Shown piece after piece: positions 35,374 through 48,264 of a stretch of 64,000 bases of DNA. The position numbers were made by a program, and so were the translations under genes. The number at the start of each line of letters is the position of its first letter. Position 1 is the stretch's first letter. The notes beneath the pieces were generated by a model that searched no databases, was not told where the DNA came from, and saw only the letters and a list, made by a program, of their open reading frames with translations. The DNA is taken from NCBI GenBank assembly GCA_037962975.1, contig CM075675.1:105623218-105687217 (forward strand), read 5' to 3'. The DNA comes from Clitoria ternatea. Taxonomy: Eukaryota > Streptophyta > Magnoliopsida > Fabales > Fabaceae.

Positions 35374-37173
35374 ATGGCATCGTCATCAACAGCAGCAATA
35401 GCATCAAAAAGTTGGATTAACACCACACTTCCATCATCATGCTCTTCAAATTCATCTCCCACAACCTCAATCACCTTGAAACACAAAAAGCCCAACATCT
35501 CATGCTCCCTCCAAACACTCCCCTTCCCTAAACAGTACCAAACCGCCATTCCCACCACCAAAGAAACCAAACACCAACAACCACCACCACCACCACCACC
35601 CTCCCAACAACAACCATTACCCCAAAAATGGAACCTTTTCCAAAAAGCCGCAGCTTCAGCCTTAGACTTAGTCGAAACAGCGTTAGTCTCCCACGAACGC
35701 AAACACCCACTTCCCAAAACCGCCGACCCACGAGTCCAAATTGCCGGAAACTTCGCCCCGGTGCCGGAGCAACCCGTCCAGCACTTCCTCCCGCTAACCG
35801 GTAAAATCCCCAAATGCATTGAAGGCGTCTACGTCCGCAACGGCGCGAACCCGCTCTACGAGCCGGTAGCCGGCCACCACTTCTTCGACGGTGACGGTAT
35901 GGTCCACGCCGTGAAATTCAAAGACGGCGCCGCAAGCTACGCTTGCCGGTTCACTCAAACCCAACGCCTGGCCCAAGAGAAACAATTGGGTCGGCCCGTT
36001 TTCCCCAAAGCCATCGGCGAACTCCACGGCCACTCCGGCATCGCTCGCCTCCTCTTGTTCTACGCCCGAAGCCTCTTCGGCCTCGTCGACGGAACCAACG
36101 GCATGGGCGTTGCCAACGCCGGCCTCGTCTACTTCGACAACCACCTCTTAGCCATGTCGGAGGACGATTTACCTTACCACGTTCGCGTCACCGCTAACGG
36201 CGACTTAACCACCGTTGGCCGTTACGACTTCAACGGCCAACTAAATTCCACAATGATCGCACACCCGAAAGTCGACCCTGTCACCGGCGATCTCCACGCG
36301 CTCAGCTACGACGTGGTTCAGAAGCCTTACCTCAAGTACTTCCGTTTCTCCCCCGACGGCGTCAAATCCCCTGACGTTGAAATCCCTCTTGAGGAACCAA
36401 CCATGATGCATGATTTCGCCATCACCGAGAACTTCGTGGTGGTGCCGGACCAGCAAGTGGTGTTCAAGCTGAGCGAGATGATCACCGGAGGTTCACCGGT
36501 GGTTTACAAGAAGGAGAAGGTTTCCCGGTTCGGCGTGCTGGACAAGAATGCGAAGGACGCCCGTGGCATTAGATGGATCGACGCTCCGGATTGTTTCTGC
36601 TTCCATTTGTGGAACGCGTGGGAGGAGAACGAGGACGAGGTTGTCGTGATTGGGTCCTGCATGACCCCTGCAGATTCGATTTTCAACGAATGCGAGGAGA
36701 ATTTGAAGAGTGTCTTGTCGGAGATAAGGTTGAATTTGAGGACTGGGGAGTCAACGAGGAGACCCATTATCAAAGACGAGGCCCAACAAGTGAACCTGGA
36801 AGCTGGGATGGTGAACAGGAACAAGCTAGGAAGGAAGACACAGTTTGCGTATTTGGCGCTTGCGGAACCGTGGCCAAAGGTTTCTGGGTTTGCCAAGGTT
36901 GATTTGTTAAGTGGGGAAGTGAAGAAGTACATGTATGGGGAAGAGAGGTTCGGGGGAGAGCCTCTGTTTCTTCCGAGGGAGAAGGATTCAGAGAGGGAAG
37001 ATGATGGGTATATTCTGGCATTTGTGCATGACGAGAAGGAATGGAAATCAGAGCTGCAAATTGTGAATGCCATGAATTTGAAGCTCGAGGCTTCTATTAA
37101 GCTTCCTTCAAGAGTTCCTTATGGGTTCCATGGAACTTTTATTCAGTCTAAGGATTTGAGGAAGCAGGCTTGA
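35374..37173 (+). CDS. NCED: 9-cis-epoxycarotenoid dioxygenase, chloroplastic (NCED)
   Basis: The enzyme cleaves 9-cis-violaxanthin or 9'-cis-neoxanthin at the 11,12 double bond to xanthoxin, the first committed and usually limiting step of ABA synthesis, in plastids. The frame is one exon of 599 codons, as usual for NCEDs. The start lies in CACCATGGC, a strong context. Residues 1 to about 60 are Ser/Thr-rich with few acids, fitting a transit peptide. Pro70-76 form a run, followed by an amphipathic helix at 86-104 (WNLFQKAAASALDLVETAL) known in this family for thylakoid association. The RPE65/carotenoid oxygenase domain fills the rest. The four Fe-binding His are visible: H297 (MIAHPK), H346 (MMHDFA), H411 (FHLWNAW) and H586 (YGFHGTF), with the same spacing as in maize VP14. 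Codons are GC-rich in the first two thirds, unlike the AT-rich flanks. No lesion is seen. It resembles drought-induced NCED1/NCED3-type proteins of legumes; the paralogue number cannot be assigned. Confidence 0.97.
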   Translation: MASSSTAAIASKSWINTTLPSSCSSNSSPTTSITLKHKKPNISCSLQTLPFPKQYQTAIPTTKETKHQQPPPPPPPSQQQPLPQKWNLFQKAAASALDLVETALVSHERKHPLPKTADPRVQIAGNFAPVPEQPVQHFLPLTGKIPKCIEGVYVRNGANPLYEPVAGHHFFDGDGMVHAVKFKDGAASYACRFTQTQRLAQEKQLGRPVFPKAIGELHGHSGIARLLLFYARSLFGLVDGTNGMGVANAGLVYFDNHLLAMSEDDLPYHVRVTANGDLTTVGRYDFNGQLNSTMIAHPKVDPVTGDLHALSYDVVQKPYLKYFRFSPDGVKSPDVEIPLEEPTMMHDFAITENFVVVPDQQVVFKLSEMITGGSPVVYKKEKVSRFGVLDKNAKDARGIRWIDAPDCFCFHLWNAWEENEDEVVVIGSCMTPADSIFNECEENLKSVLSEIRLNLRTGESTRRPIIKDEAQQVNLEAGMVNRNKLGRKTQFAYLALAEPWPKVSGFAKVDLLSGEVKKYMYGEERFGGEPLFLPREKDSEREDDGYILAFVHDEKEWKSELQIVNAMNLKLEASIKLPSRVPYGFHGTFIQSKDLRKQA

Positions 37174-37565
37174 TTGATTGGTGAGTTTGTCTGTGATGAG
37201 GAGGAAGATTTAACTGAGGGATGCTTGCAGATATGCCCCCGGAATCTATACTCCTCTGTTGTTTTTATTTACATTTTACTTACACAAGCAGATTTTTTTA
37301 TGATTTGGGGTTGATTAATCACTTTTGGGGACCAGCTTGTAGCTTTTGGGTGTAGTTAGTAGCCATGAAGCTCAGCTGCTCTCTGCTTGTTCTTCTTCTT
37401 CTTTCACTTGATGAATGTAGATCTATAAGAGGGTAAAAAAACATGGGGTATATATGTCACAGTATAGGATGTGATATACTATGTGGGTTTTATTTACATC
37501 ACTGTAAACTTCTGTTCATCAGTACAGGTTTTCTGTTGTAAATATCAGAAATAATATTTTATTTC
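37174..37565 (+). terminator. NCED 3' untranslated region and probable poly(A) region
   Basis: After the TGA the sequence becomes T-rich with TTGTAAATATC and AATAATATTTTATTTC near 37533-37565, a plausible plant far-upstream plus near-upstream poly(A) signal. The exact cleavage site cannot be read from sequence. Confidence 0.4.
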
Positions 37566-37569
37566 ACTA

Positions 37570-40500
37570 TTTTTGTTATTCCATTTGTCCCCCCCAATTG
37601 TTTTCTGCAAATCCTTGCCTTTCTAATGTTTTGTATTGTATGTATAAGAGAACAAATTTTTTTAAAAAGGTGACTGTTGTGTTCACTAATTAGGTGCCTT
37701 TTTGTTTGATGTAGCCTCTGTTAAAGGAAATATATATTAATAAATAGGCAAAATAAGAAAAAGAAAAAGAAAACTGTTAAATAAATGCTTTTGAAATTTT
37801 GTTTATTTGCGCAGGTATACTTTGTCATGGAATAAAATTCATGATAAAATAAATAAATAATTATTTGATAATTTAATTACAAAACTAGAATTTCGTTTAA
37901 GGTAGTATGTAATAGTTAGTCCATGTTGATTTTATTATGTTTGATCAAATGGTTAAAAACCAAACCAATACTAAGATTATAATGATGAATTTAGTGGGAA
38001 TAATATGTATATATATAAGAATATACCCTTATGTTAAACGAAATTAAAATCAGAAAATGTCTTCATCAGTTCAAAGTTTTTGGTTTAGACATTGCAAAAA
38101 GATGGTAGCAGCAAGGGGAGATTGGTTGATTAGCACATGTTAAAATCGTGAATATTCAATCACAAGTAAACAATTGGGCAAGGGCAAGTTCTGCCACGCC
38201 ATGAGTAATACACACATGGCAATAAATAACTGTCAAATCGTGAATGAATATCTTGGGTAACAAGTCAACTTTGCAAGTGTTGCAATTTGGAAGTTTCAAG
38301 CCAGATTTTTAACGAGAAGACCATGAAGGTGGCAATGTGAAATCGTCATTTGATTGAAGGAGCTTTCAAAAGAAAGTCAAGGAAATTGCGCGAGTTCTAT
38401 TGGTAGTTTGTGGAGAAAATAAGTTGACACAGCTATAGAGCACAGAAAGTCTCTGACAAAACACAAGATGCTTTACTCACTACCTTCAATTATTGTGATC
38501 TCCACATGTCAAAGAGCCTATGTGCTTGGAGGGTCCAACCAATGCAAAAATTTCATCTCAAGATGAAACTTTTCATCATGTCAACCAACAACTTGTAACA
38601 TGAAAGTCCCTCTAATTAGTCATTATACGATTATGGGCAATTCCTCTTGGTTGTTTTTGCAGCAATGTATGGCATGTCTTTTGTAGTTTGTTCAGTGGTT
38701 TTGCAATTTGCACATTGGGGTTTGCCTTCACTCATAGTGCAGGCTGAAATGGTCTTTTTTTGTTTTTATCTCGACAAGGGAGTGTCCATTGTGCTTTGCA
38801 TAGTCTTGTTAAACCAACTTGAGCTTTCAGTCAGACTCTGTCATCACTTCGACATTATTTCTACTGTAAATCATATGCTTAACCTTACTGCATGGTTAAT
38901 TAGAGTTGTTCAAAAGTAATTTTTTTATAAGTTAATCAAAAATGTTAGATTTATATTAAAATTACTTATAATAACTCTAAAATAGATCTACATTATTTCC
39001 TTATTAGTAATTTTTAATCCTATTCAGATGCATCCAAATCAACTTACTATTAGAGTGGTAAAAAATACAGGAAAGTTGTATGAACCTCAATCATAATCAC
39101 ATAACTAACCACCCCATAAAAAAGCTAGGACTAAAGTTGATTTATGGTTTATCGTTGTTGATGAATCTTTGCTTTCTTGGGTCCATAAAATGGGATATGT
39201 CTGTTGAAGGAAAGGGAAACAACAATTATATATTATATTATATCAATACTAAAGTTGATTTCTTCTATTTCGGGTTCAACACATGGCACCCACCAATTTG
39301 TTTATGTGGAACTTAATTATCCGTCAGATTTATGTTTTCCATGATAGCAAACTTCCTTTTTATTATATCAATCAATGTATTGTTTTCCTATCTTCGTTCA
39401 CTGTACTTCCAATTGTAAAGGAAAAATATTTTACTAGTCTTATAAGTTTATTTATTTAAAAACATTTAATATTTTCTTTTTAATTTGAAAAGTATTATTA
39501 TAAATATAAAAAAAAATTAAATTTAAATAGAGATAAATTTAAAATTTTATATATTTTTTTTATAAAAATCATGTTTTGTTCAAATTAATCTTATAAATAA
39601 AAATAAAAAGAGAGGGAGTAATAATTTCCCCATTCCTATTAATTGTGTTTGTGTTACCAGACACGTTTTTATTTGGGGACAGAAGAAAGCAGAATTTTTT
39701 TAACTTATGAAAACTGCATTTTTTCATCACATCAATATTTCATTTGGGTCTGCATTTTATAACTGACATGCTGTGTGTTTTCTTTAGTTGTCAGCAAAAA
39801 TGTATTGACAATCTACAGAAAATAGTTAACTAATATAATTCACCACAAGTTTCTTATAAGTAGTATTATAAATTTTGTTAAGGCTAGTGACATGTTACAC
39901 GTGTTTCTTTTTTTCAATTTTAATTTTTTAAAAATTTAAAACAATAACGTTACAGAAGTTGCCAAAGGTTATGGAATTGAGTAATTTCTATTTATATAAA
40001 TATAAACAAAGGAGTGAGAATGGGATAAATGTGGTGTCTATTAGCTAAAGTAAGAGAGTTCTAAAATGATGAGTTACATTATTATCCAAAGAAGAAAAAA
40101 AAGGCAATAGTAAATGAATGGCTAATCATAGAAATGCATTAGAATAAAACTCCTGATATATATACAATTCTAATTTGACCAGTAACCACATTTTAATATT
40201 GTCTTCAACAATTGAAGCCAAATTTTAAAATGAGAGTTCAAATATGCTTCTATAGTTAACACAAATTTTAGGCATGTAGTAAAAAGGTGGCAGGTTGCAG
40301 AGAAATGTTGCAGTTTCAAATTTTCAATTAGTAATATTAATTATTGTAGTCTGGGATTAGGTCTCATCTCACTTTAAATGTGTGCTTGGGAAGGTTTTTT
40401 TATTTTATTTTTAATGTTGGTGTGTTTCTATAAAAAGTTGATTACAGTCATTAGATTATTTTTAAAAGAAAAATAACTATACTGAATCTGAATTCTTTTA

Positions 40501-41870
40501 GATTTATTTATACTATACACTTATTTTTTTATTTAACCTTTTGTATTTTTTAATTTTATAATTTTTATATTTATTTTAATAATTTTAAATTTAAAAATAT
40601 TTTTTAATATAATTCAAACAAAACAAGTTATTTAAATAATTTTATTTTCATAACCACATTTAAACGTTAAAATGAATTTTAATATAATTGATGTAATTAT
40701 TGAAATAAATATTTATTGAAATAAATATTATTTTTGTATATTTACGGAACTCATTTCAAATAGACTATACCATTTAATTTTTTTTATGTGATTTTTCTGG
40801 CATTCCGGTCAACAAATATCATGTCACATCATGTACCCGACATGTGGAAAACACTGCTATTAATTTATGTTCCTAAGTTGAAATTCCACAGTTCACATTG
40901 CTCTTGCAGCATGCCATTGTTGGACGGTGGAAAAAATAGTTAGAAACAATTCTAATGTTATTATTCTCTAATTAAGAATTGAAGTTGCATCTTAATAATT
41001 TGATCAGTTATTAATGTTTATCTATATTTTGTGAATTAACAAGCCGAAAGTCCAATCTAATTGAAAACAGTAAAAAAAAAATTAAAGAACAACTGTCCCT
41101 AAATTTTTTTCTCAATACAAAAATACCCGTATGGTATAAATTAAATATATGAAGTAAATGTATGATGTAGTTGTATATTGAATCAGTAATCCAAAGTGAG
41201 TAGAAGATGGCAACACAATTTCCAATGTGTCTTTGAACATGTATGGCTGTGGTTCAGTTGGAGCTACAACTAATAGCTCAGAGTTCTATTTGGCCACACA
41301 ATTAATGCTTGGAAGATCTAGCAATTTGAAAATGATACCGGTACTTGCATGGTATCAACGACTACGACCCATGATATTGTCACATATTAACCTCATAGCC
41401 TATTTGAAGTTAGAATTGGTTAAACTTTAGTTTGACCAATTCTAAAAAAGATTATATAATAAAATATAGTTTTAATTATCTCAAACGATATAAAAAATCA
41501 ATATTAACTTTAAATTTTTTTTATTTTTTATAATTTTATTTCCCTGAATCGTTGTGTCAACACTCTACACATATGCTAAAACATATTGGTCATACATCCA
41601 ATGATATCTACACTATGTGTTAGAAATTCTTGTGTAAATTACAATTTTTTTCATAAAGTACGAAATGGTAAGAATTTACCTTTTGCTTTTATTAATACCA
41701 TGTATTTATTATGCACAAAGTATATTAATTTTGATTGTATATTTGTGATTGAGTTAAATATCAAAGGAGTACACGGATATTTTTTTTAAAATCCTAGGAA
41801 GTGTGTTTCCCACCGGAATTATATTCCTTAAAAGTGTTATAAACATGTTTGGTATGGTTAAAATTGATCT
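37570..41870. other. Gene-free 3' flank of NCED
   Basis: AT-rich DNA with short chance frames only (for example 38647-38919 and 39080-39316, without motifs). No repeat with clear ends was recognised. Confidence 0.5.
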
Positions 41871-41874
41871 GGGG

Positions 41875-42387
41875 TTCATACCGAACTCCATAACCAGTGG
41901 ACAGAATGACTAGTATGTAGAATGAAACTAAACCATTTAGATGCCAGATTGCTAAAAACCTTAGATACCATATTTCAAGCCTAAGAACCGATGTACAAAA
42001 TGGGTATCAGTATGGATATTGGATTGATAACGGTCAAATTAACTAACATCTAAACAGCAGCCTGATAAGGTATAGGCAACCTTTTCCTGCCAACTTACTG
42101 TAGCTATAGCATGTTAAGAAAGAGGTCAAATCAAGTCTTGAACTCTAGAAAGTACTATAAATACAACTCATTTATTAATTTAAGGGGAGCTGAACATTTT
42201 TCTGAAGGACCTCCGTAATCTATCTATTCACCTCCGGTGTGTTGCTTCATAACAGTTAGGACTTGACTATACTTCATCCAATAATGTGAAGAACTTGGCT
42301 CCCCATTGAACCTAAGTATAAAATACTATACCCCACTAAGGCGGTGTAAAATCGAGAGTATGATTGACCCGAACACTGGTAAGAACA
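41875..42387 (+). mobile_element. Solo LTR, 513 bp, target duplication AAAAT
   Basis: It starts TGATCTGGGGTTCATACCG and ends CACTGGTAAGAACA, flanked by AAAAT at 41870-41874 and 42388-42392. TATAAATA at 42156-42163 gives a plus-strand promoter. The opening resembles those of the LTRs at 23933 and 56835 (TGATCYGG...ATACCG), but the rest is clearly diverged. Confidence 0.72.
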
Positions 42388-42392
42388 AAAAT

Positions 42393-44268
42393 GTTTTTGG
42401 GAAAATTACATAGATCTTTTGAATTTTGACTATTATCGTATTTCTGATAATTTTGAATGAGAATTTAACATACAAGAGAAGTTTAAATAAGTTTATATAT
42501 GATACATAATTGTATTTTTAACTATGAAAAAACTTTCAAACTGGGAGAATTAGGATTCTCACCCCCTTTAGTGGGAAAGTTTTTATAATAAAGTTTTTGT
42601 AAGAATTATTAATAAAAATAAATTCTTAAAAATCTTAGTTTCTCAAAAACATTTTTTAAAATTGTTACATCAAACACTTCCAAAGTTACAATTCCCAAAT
42701 TACAATTTTTTAAAATAAAAAAAGATTTTAAGTATCATTGTAAGTAATAGAACAATTTACCTTATATTAAAGAAGATACTTGACTGGAGTTAAATATCAA
42801 GTCCACTATCTTTCCAATAAACTAGAGGAGAATATATTAAATTATTGTTGAATTCGATATGATATTATTAGTTACATTTAAGAATCTAGTACTATATAAG
42901 AGGGAGTCAATCTTATTGGAGATGTTTTTGTTTTGTATTTATGAATCTTATTGGGATACATTAACATCTTCACTTGTAAAAGTAAAAGTAAAATTTGAAG
43001 TAGGTAAATAAGAAACAAGTAGAAATGTAGAAAACGAATATAATTAAGTATAGAAAACTGCGTCAGCGGTGACACCTGCCTCCGGACTAGAAAACGAATT
43101 TCAACCACACATAATTACTAAACCCTTTTGTTAGGATAAGGTATGCAACAATCGATAGCTGTGTAACGTGCAACTTTTGTGGCTAAAACTTGAGCTCAAT
43201 CAAAGGTAAAACATGAGAAACAATTATTAATTCTAGTATCTCCAACTACACAAAATCATGTGTTTTTTCTATATTAAATTCTCAAAGAACTTAGAAACAT
43301 CTGGAAGCATTGGAAAATCACAGAAATGTCAGAAATAATTTAATATGCTTACTAGCATATAATTACCTAATAATTAAGGCCATTGGCATGTTAGTTATTA
43401 ACAATTAACAACAACAGTGCTGGAAAATTTCGCCAGCACAACAAGGCCAAGATTCCCAGGGGTGAACATAGAAACAGAATGTAGCATTCAGGATATTGAA
43501 AGGTGCCACATGTCACTTAATTCTTTGTTTCACGTCAAAGAGGATAGTTTATTAGATAAGATAAGTGTCTTGCTCAATAATAATATCTTTTTACTGCTTC
43601 TGTGAGTTGAAAAATGAAATGATATTTTTTGGGACGTTCATTTACTCACAATAGGCCCCATTGGCAACATTGTTAGAAATCGCATTCTGATTTTAAAGCA
43701 AGTGTTGGTAAAAAACTAGCAATAGAAGCCGCACTCACCAAGGTTTCATTGTCAGGGTTGTATGCAGCCAAAAGAGAGATATTAATGGTGTGTAACTGTG
43801 TGTGAAGCTATGATAGCCACAGAATGGAAGAATCTACTATGACCCACGATACCTCTAAACACACCTTTCTGCATGAATTCCAAAGTCCTAAGAGGCACTG
43901 ACATAACATAATTGACTAATACTATTTCTTATAAACCGAGAACGCCGCTTTCTAATGTGGAACCGTCTGAAAGCTTCACTCCCCCTCACATGCACAGGGG
44001 AATATTGGAATTGACCCATCATTCATTGCTACATCAATACACCCCAATAATTAAAAACAAAAAACCTCTCATCACCCTAATTTTTAAGGGTACATTTGTG
44101 TTTTGGATTTTCGGTTTTTAAAATGAATTTCAAAATAAAATTTGTTCCAAAAAATATATTGAGGTGAATTTTTATTCATTTTTAAAATGATTTTTGGTTA
44201 CTTTTAAGGAAAAAAAAATAGCTTTGTGTTTCTTGTTTTTAGTTTTATAAACTCTTAACACTCACTAC
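42393..44268. other. Intergenic DNA, no gene seen
   Basis: AT-rich with no domain-bearing frame. The 62- and 69-codon frames at 43417-43605 and 43912-44121 have no recognisable features. Confidence 0.5.
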
Positions 44269-44269
44269 A

Positions 44270-45065
44270 CGTCATTATCATTGTCACCGTTATAATCACC
44301 ACCACTATCATCATTACCCTTTCCACCTTGCCACCAAAGCCACCATTGCCACCTCCACGAGTTGCCACCACTACCGATATTCCCACTAGCCGCCATCATT
44401 ACCATTGTTCCCACCATCACCACCATTACCATTGTTCCAATCATCCACCACCACCATTATCACGATCACCACCACCACTACGACCATCTTTGTCATAACT
44501 CTGCTATCATCACTACCGTTACAACCATTACCACCATTGTTCCCACCATCTCACACCTTTTACTACCACAACTATTTCCACAACCACAAGCATCATTACT
44601 ATCACCATTACCACTACCGTCACCACCCTATTACCATCACCACCATCACCACACTCTCCATCTCACCATCACTACCGTTGTAGCAACTACCACCACCACT
44701 ATGATCGTCACCACCACCACAATAACCATCACCATTACTGTCATTGCCGTCATTATCGCCACCACCACCACTACTTTTACCCATTGTCCCCACCTTTTCC
44801 ATCACCACCATTGCCACTATCACCATTATATCGTCACAAATGTTCTCACCATCGTCATGATGACAATGATCTTTACCACCATCATCATTGTTGCGGCAAG
44901 CACCTTCCTCTACCACCACCACCATTGTGAGCATCACTATCACCATTATTATTGTCACAATCTTCGTCATCGCCTTAGCCATCGCCACTGTCCCAATGAC
45001 CACCACCACCCCACCACCATTATAGTTGTTGTCACCATTATCGTTACTATTGTAGAAGATTTATT
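44270..45065. repeat. Degenerate CAC/CAT trinucleotide tract
   Basis: About 800 bp consist largely of ACC, CAC, CAT and ATT triplets (for example CACCACCATTACCATTGTTC). The + strand is pyrimidine/A-rich and the minus strand is GGT/GTG-rich. The 250-codon frame at 44362-45114 encodes only His, Thr, Ile and Val runs. The open frame is a consequence of trinucleotide periodicity, not evidence of a gene. Confidence 0.85.
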
Positions 45066-45069
45066 ATTA

Positions 45070-46390
45070 CCATTAATATTTTTATTTTATTATTATTATT
45101 TATGTGTAAAATAGTTTTAATTATAATTATAAAAATTTAAAAAACTTTTACAAATTCAAAACCTTATAAACTAAAACATAAAACTAAAAACTACACAACA
45201 AATATTCCGATATAGAAACCCCGTAGAAAAAGGGAGAAAGTAGTCCAAGGATTGAATTTATTGACTAGAAATTTAATTAGAATAGTTGTTTTTCAGTTGA
45301 TTTATGTATTTGGTAGTTGTTAAATAATTTATTGATTTTTCATATATTAAGAAGCAATGTGATAATTGGTTCAGATGAATGTCAGCTTTTGTGAGAGTGG
45401 GCAGTGGATAAAAAGAATGGAAGTGCTAACGAAACGATTTAAAATTGCACCTAAATGGAAAACTTTTCATCTCATTGTGAAATGGAGGATGACGAGCAAC
45501 ATGATGTATTACATTACCTAATATGCATTAGGTGTATAAAACATATAAAATTGTATCAACTGAATCTCTTAAAACATTCCAGAATTAGTATGATGGCTAG
45601 CTCAAAGAAAAATACAATTATCTCCTGTCATTTTGCTAATCTGAAACTGCTGTTAGAGAATAAAATTTATTTAACTCAAATATTACACCTAACTCAATCT
45701 TAAAAAATAATTTTTAAATCAATAATTATCTTAAATTTTCTAAAATATATATTGATTATATTTATCTCAATAAAATTATACATGCATGCTTCGATTTAAA
45801 AAGTCTAGGGAAGTCACATCGGATCACGTAACACAGTTTCTTGCAGTTTTTGACTCTACAGACCACCATCTAAGCTTGAGGATTTGATTAGAATTGTTAA
45901 AGCACTATTATATATATAATTGAAGTTAGGTTATCAACTAGCCGCGTACGAATGCCCAAAAAATTCATCTTATAATTCCCACATTCAACACTTTCAATAG
46001 GTTCCCTCTTGTATCTTCAATTTTATCCACAAATATAAGTTACAAAAATAAGCACCAAAAGGTTTAATTTCTATATACACCAAACTCTTAATTTCCACCG
46101 ATCACTTTATTGCAAATTTCTGTAATTAATACGAATCACAAGGAGCGCCCAAGGTTTACGTGAAAAGTATAAGATTGTCCACACCACCACATCACTCGTA
46201 TTATCAATGAACCACAACTTGATAAGAGTTTTTTTTTTATGCCCTAGGAAAGTTAAAATGTTTTATATGTTAAAATTTAAGTGTGGTAGAACAATACATG
46301 GAAAATAAAAGAGAAATTTTACTATTAAGCTACTTAACCCATTTAAAAAAATATATTATTTATTTTACCAATAAATATGCATTTTACAAT
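45070..46390. other. Intergenic DNA, no gene seen
   Basis: AT-rich; only chance frames such as 45455-45703. Confidence 0.5.
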
Positions 46391-46396
46391 ATAATA

Positions 46397-46680
46397 CTAC
46401 CTCCGGTTCCAAATATAAGCAAATTTTAGTGGAATTTTTTGGTCCCTTAATATAAGCAAAATTAGATTTTCCCAATGTTATTAAATGCTTGTTTACCAAA
46501 TATGTCCTCATCATATATATTTCCAAGGCTACTAATTCTTTATGTAATAAATGATACTAAGGGTATTTTAGAAAATTAAATCAAATATGTGGTAACATTA
46601 ATATAAATAACTACCTTCAACTACTATTCTTAATATGTGTGAAGTTAGGTATATTTGCTTATATTTGGAACCGGAGGTAG
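46397..46680. mobile_element. Stowaway-type MITE (Tc1/mariner), 284 bp
   Basis: The inverted ends are identical over 28 bp, starting CTACCTCCGGTTCCAAATAT, and the element is flanked by TA on both sides (46395-46396 and 46681-46682). The CTMCCTCCG opening, TA duplication and small size are those of Stowaway MITEs. No coding sequence. A transcript through it would form a terminal stem. Confidence 0.9.
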
Positions 46681-46682
46681 TA

Positions 46683-48260
46683 TAACATTATAGGATTTCG
46701 TTATATTTCTCAAATGTGTAAATTAATCTTCTCTTTTATTTCTTATTACCACCCTTAACCTTTATGACATTCTTACATGCTACACTTAGTCATTCCTCAC
46801 TTGAATCATGTGCATTAATTGCAACCTCGAGTTGAAGCTTTCACATTGGAATTACGAAGTGGAAATGCCAAATAGATAACTGCTTATGTCACTAAGGTTG
46901 ACGTCTCCTGTTTTCGAGAAGTTCATGCACTACACAACTTCTGCATATAGTCTATACACACAGTAGCTAAATTTAGGCTTAGGCATCCATTGTAATCACT
47001 TCCTTAAATTTTTATGCTTGCCCCTTCAAAGTACAATAAGGCTATTGAATTGGTAGCCCAACATTTCCCAGGAAATCATTTGGAAGGACAACGTTTGCAA
47101 TCAAAATTCAAGAACAAAATTGGTTATAAAAATGCAATTTTTTTGTGACATGAAACACGGTTCATAGCGTCATTAGTGCATAGGTAAGCAATGAGCAACC
47201 GAGTGTGAGTCACACAATTTTAGAGGAAAAAAAGCTGCACACAAAGACCGCAGAGAGAGAACACAAACTTTCCCCGGTATTACAGCTTGCAAAATTATAT
47301 AACTACATCAGCATAGTTATTAGCTAAGTCTATCAATGTGCAAATGTCATCAAAGTAGGATGTGTGGCATGCATAACATTACACTTGTCGCCACAGTTTG
47401 AAACTGTGGTTAAAATTGTAAGTACACTGAGATGATTAAAACATGTAGCTGACGCACTAGTTGCTACATGTGTAATCACGAAAATCTCAAAAATTTCACA
47501 CGATGGTGGCTACAATTATAGCTGTAGACAGCAATTTTTTATAATGGAAAATAAAATGTTGGGTATGTAAATAGTTAGCTCTCGTAACAATTCAAAGGCT
47601 AAAATGGAAAGTTCCGAAGGGGCAAGGGTTTCCTGATTTATTGGATTGGAGTCGCCAAATATATTGGAGGAAAAATGAATAAAAAAATGGATGATGATGT
47701 GATTTTTGGTGTGGTCCTATAGCTCATCCAAAATTCCTCGCGGGAAACCCTCTCTTTAAATTATTATTGTTTGGAAGAACAAGGATGCATTTTTGGTAAT
47801 GGGATGAACCATGTGTCACTCTCCGTGAGAATATGTGCTAAAGTGTACCAAACTATAACAATATAAAAATGGGTGATGTGGGGGCAACATGAGAAGCTTC
47901 AACAATTTTATATAGTTCCAAACAAGATGCGCAGAAACTTGGAGAAGATGCATGTAACAGTCACATAAGCTATAACTTTGAAGTTTCAACATTTTGGTTC
48001 CGTTGGCCAAACATGCATACATAAGCAAAACTATACATATTTTTACACGTGTCAAAGCTGCATATCATTGACATGTACTAATAATCACATACATCTTGGA
48101 TGCTTTTGATATGTTTTCATCTTCAATTTCTTTTGGTGCAAAGAAATTCCAATAAGAAAAAAGGGCCAATGCACAATCCAGAGGATGGGATGAGTACACA
48201 GGGCCCAAAGATAAACAAACTAAACTGGGCCCGCTTATCCTCCTAATATTCTAACTAGTG
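46683..48260. other. Intergenic DNA, no gene seen
   Basis: No coding signal. CCACAGTTTGAAACTGTGG at 47391-47409 is a short perfect palindrome-like hairpin of unknown meaning. Confidence 0.5.
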
Positions 48261-48264
48261 TGTA

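Noticed and set aside
35310..35819. 169-codon minus-strand frame over the NCED start
   Set aside because: Antisense to the transit peptide and proline run; low-complexity Gly/Val composition.
36504..37073. 189-codon minus-strand frame (and other antisense frames) within the NCED gene
   Set aside because: These are shadows of GC-rich coding sequence on the + strand, with no family likeness.
44362..45114. 250-codon open frame rich in His, Thr and Ile
   Set aside because: It is produced by CAC/CAT triplet repeats, has no domain, and frames are open on both strands for the same reason.
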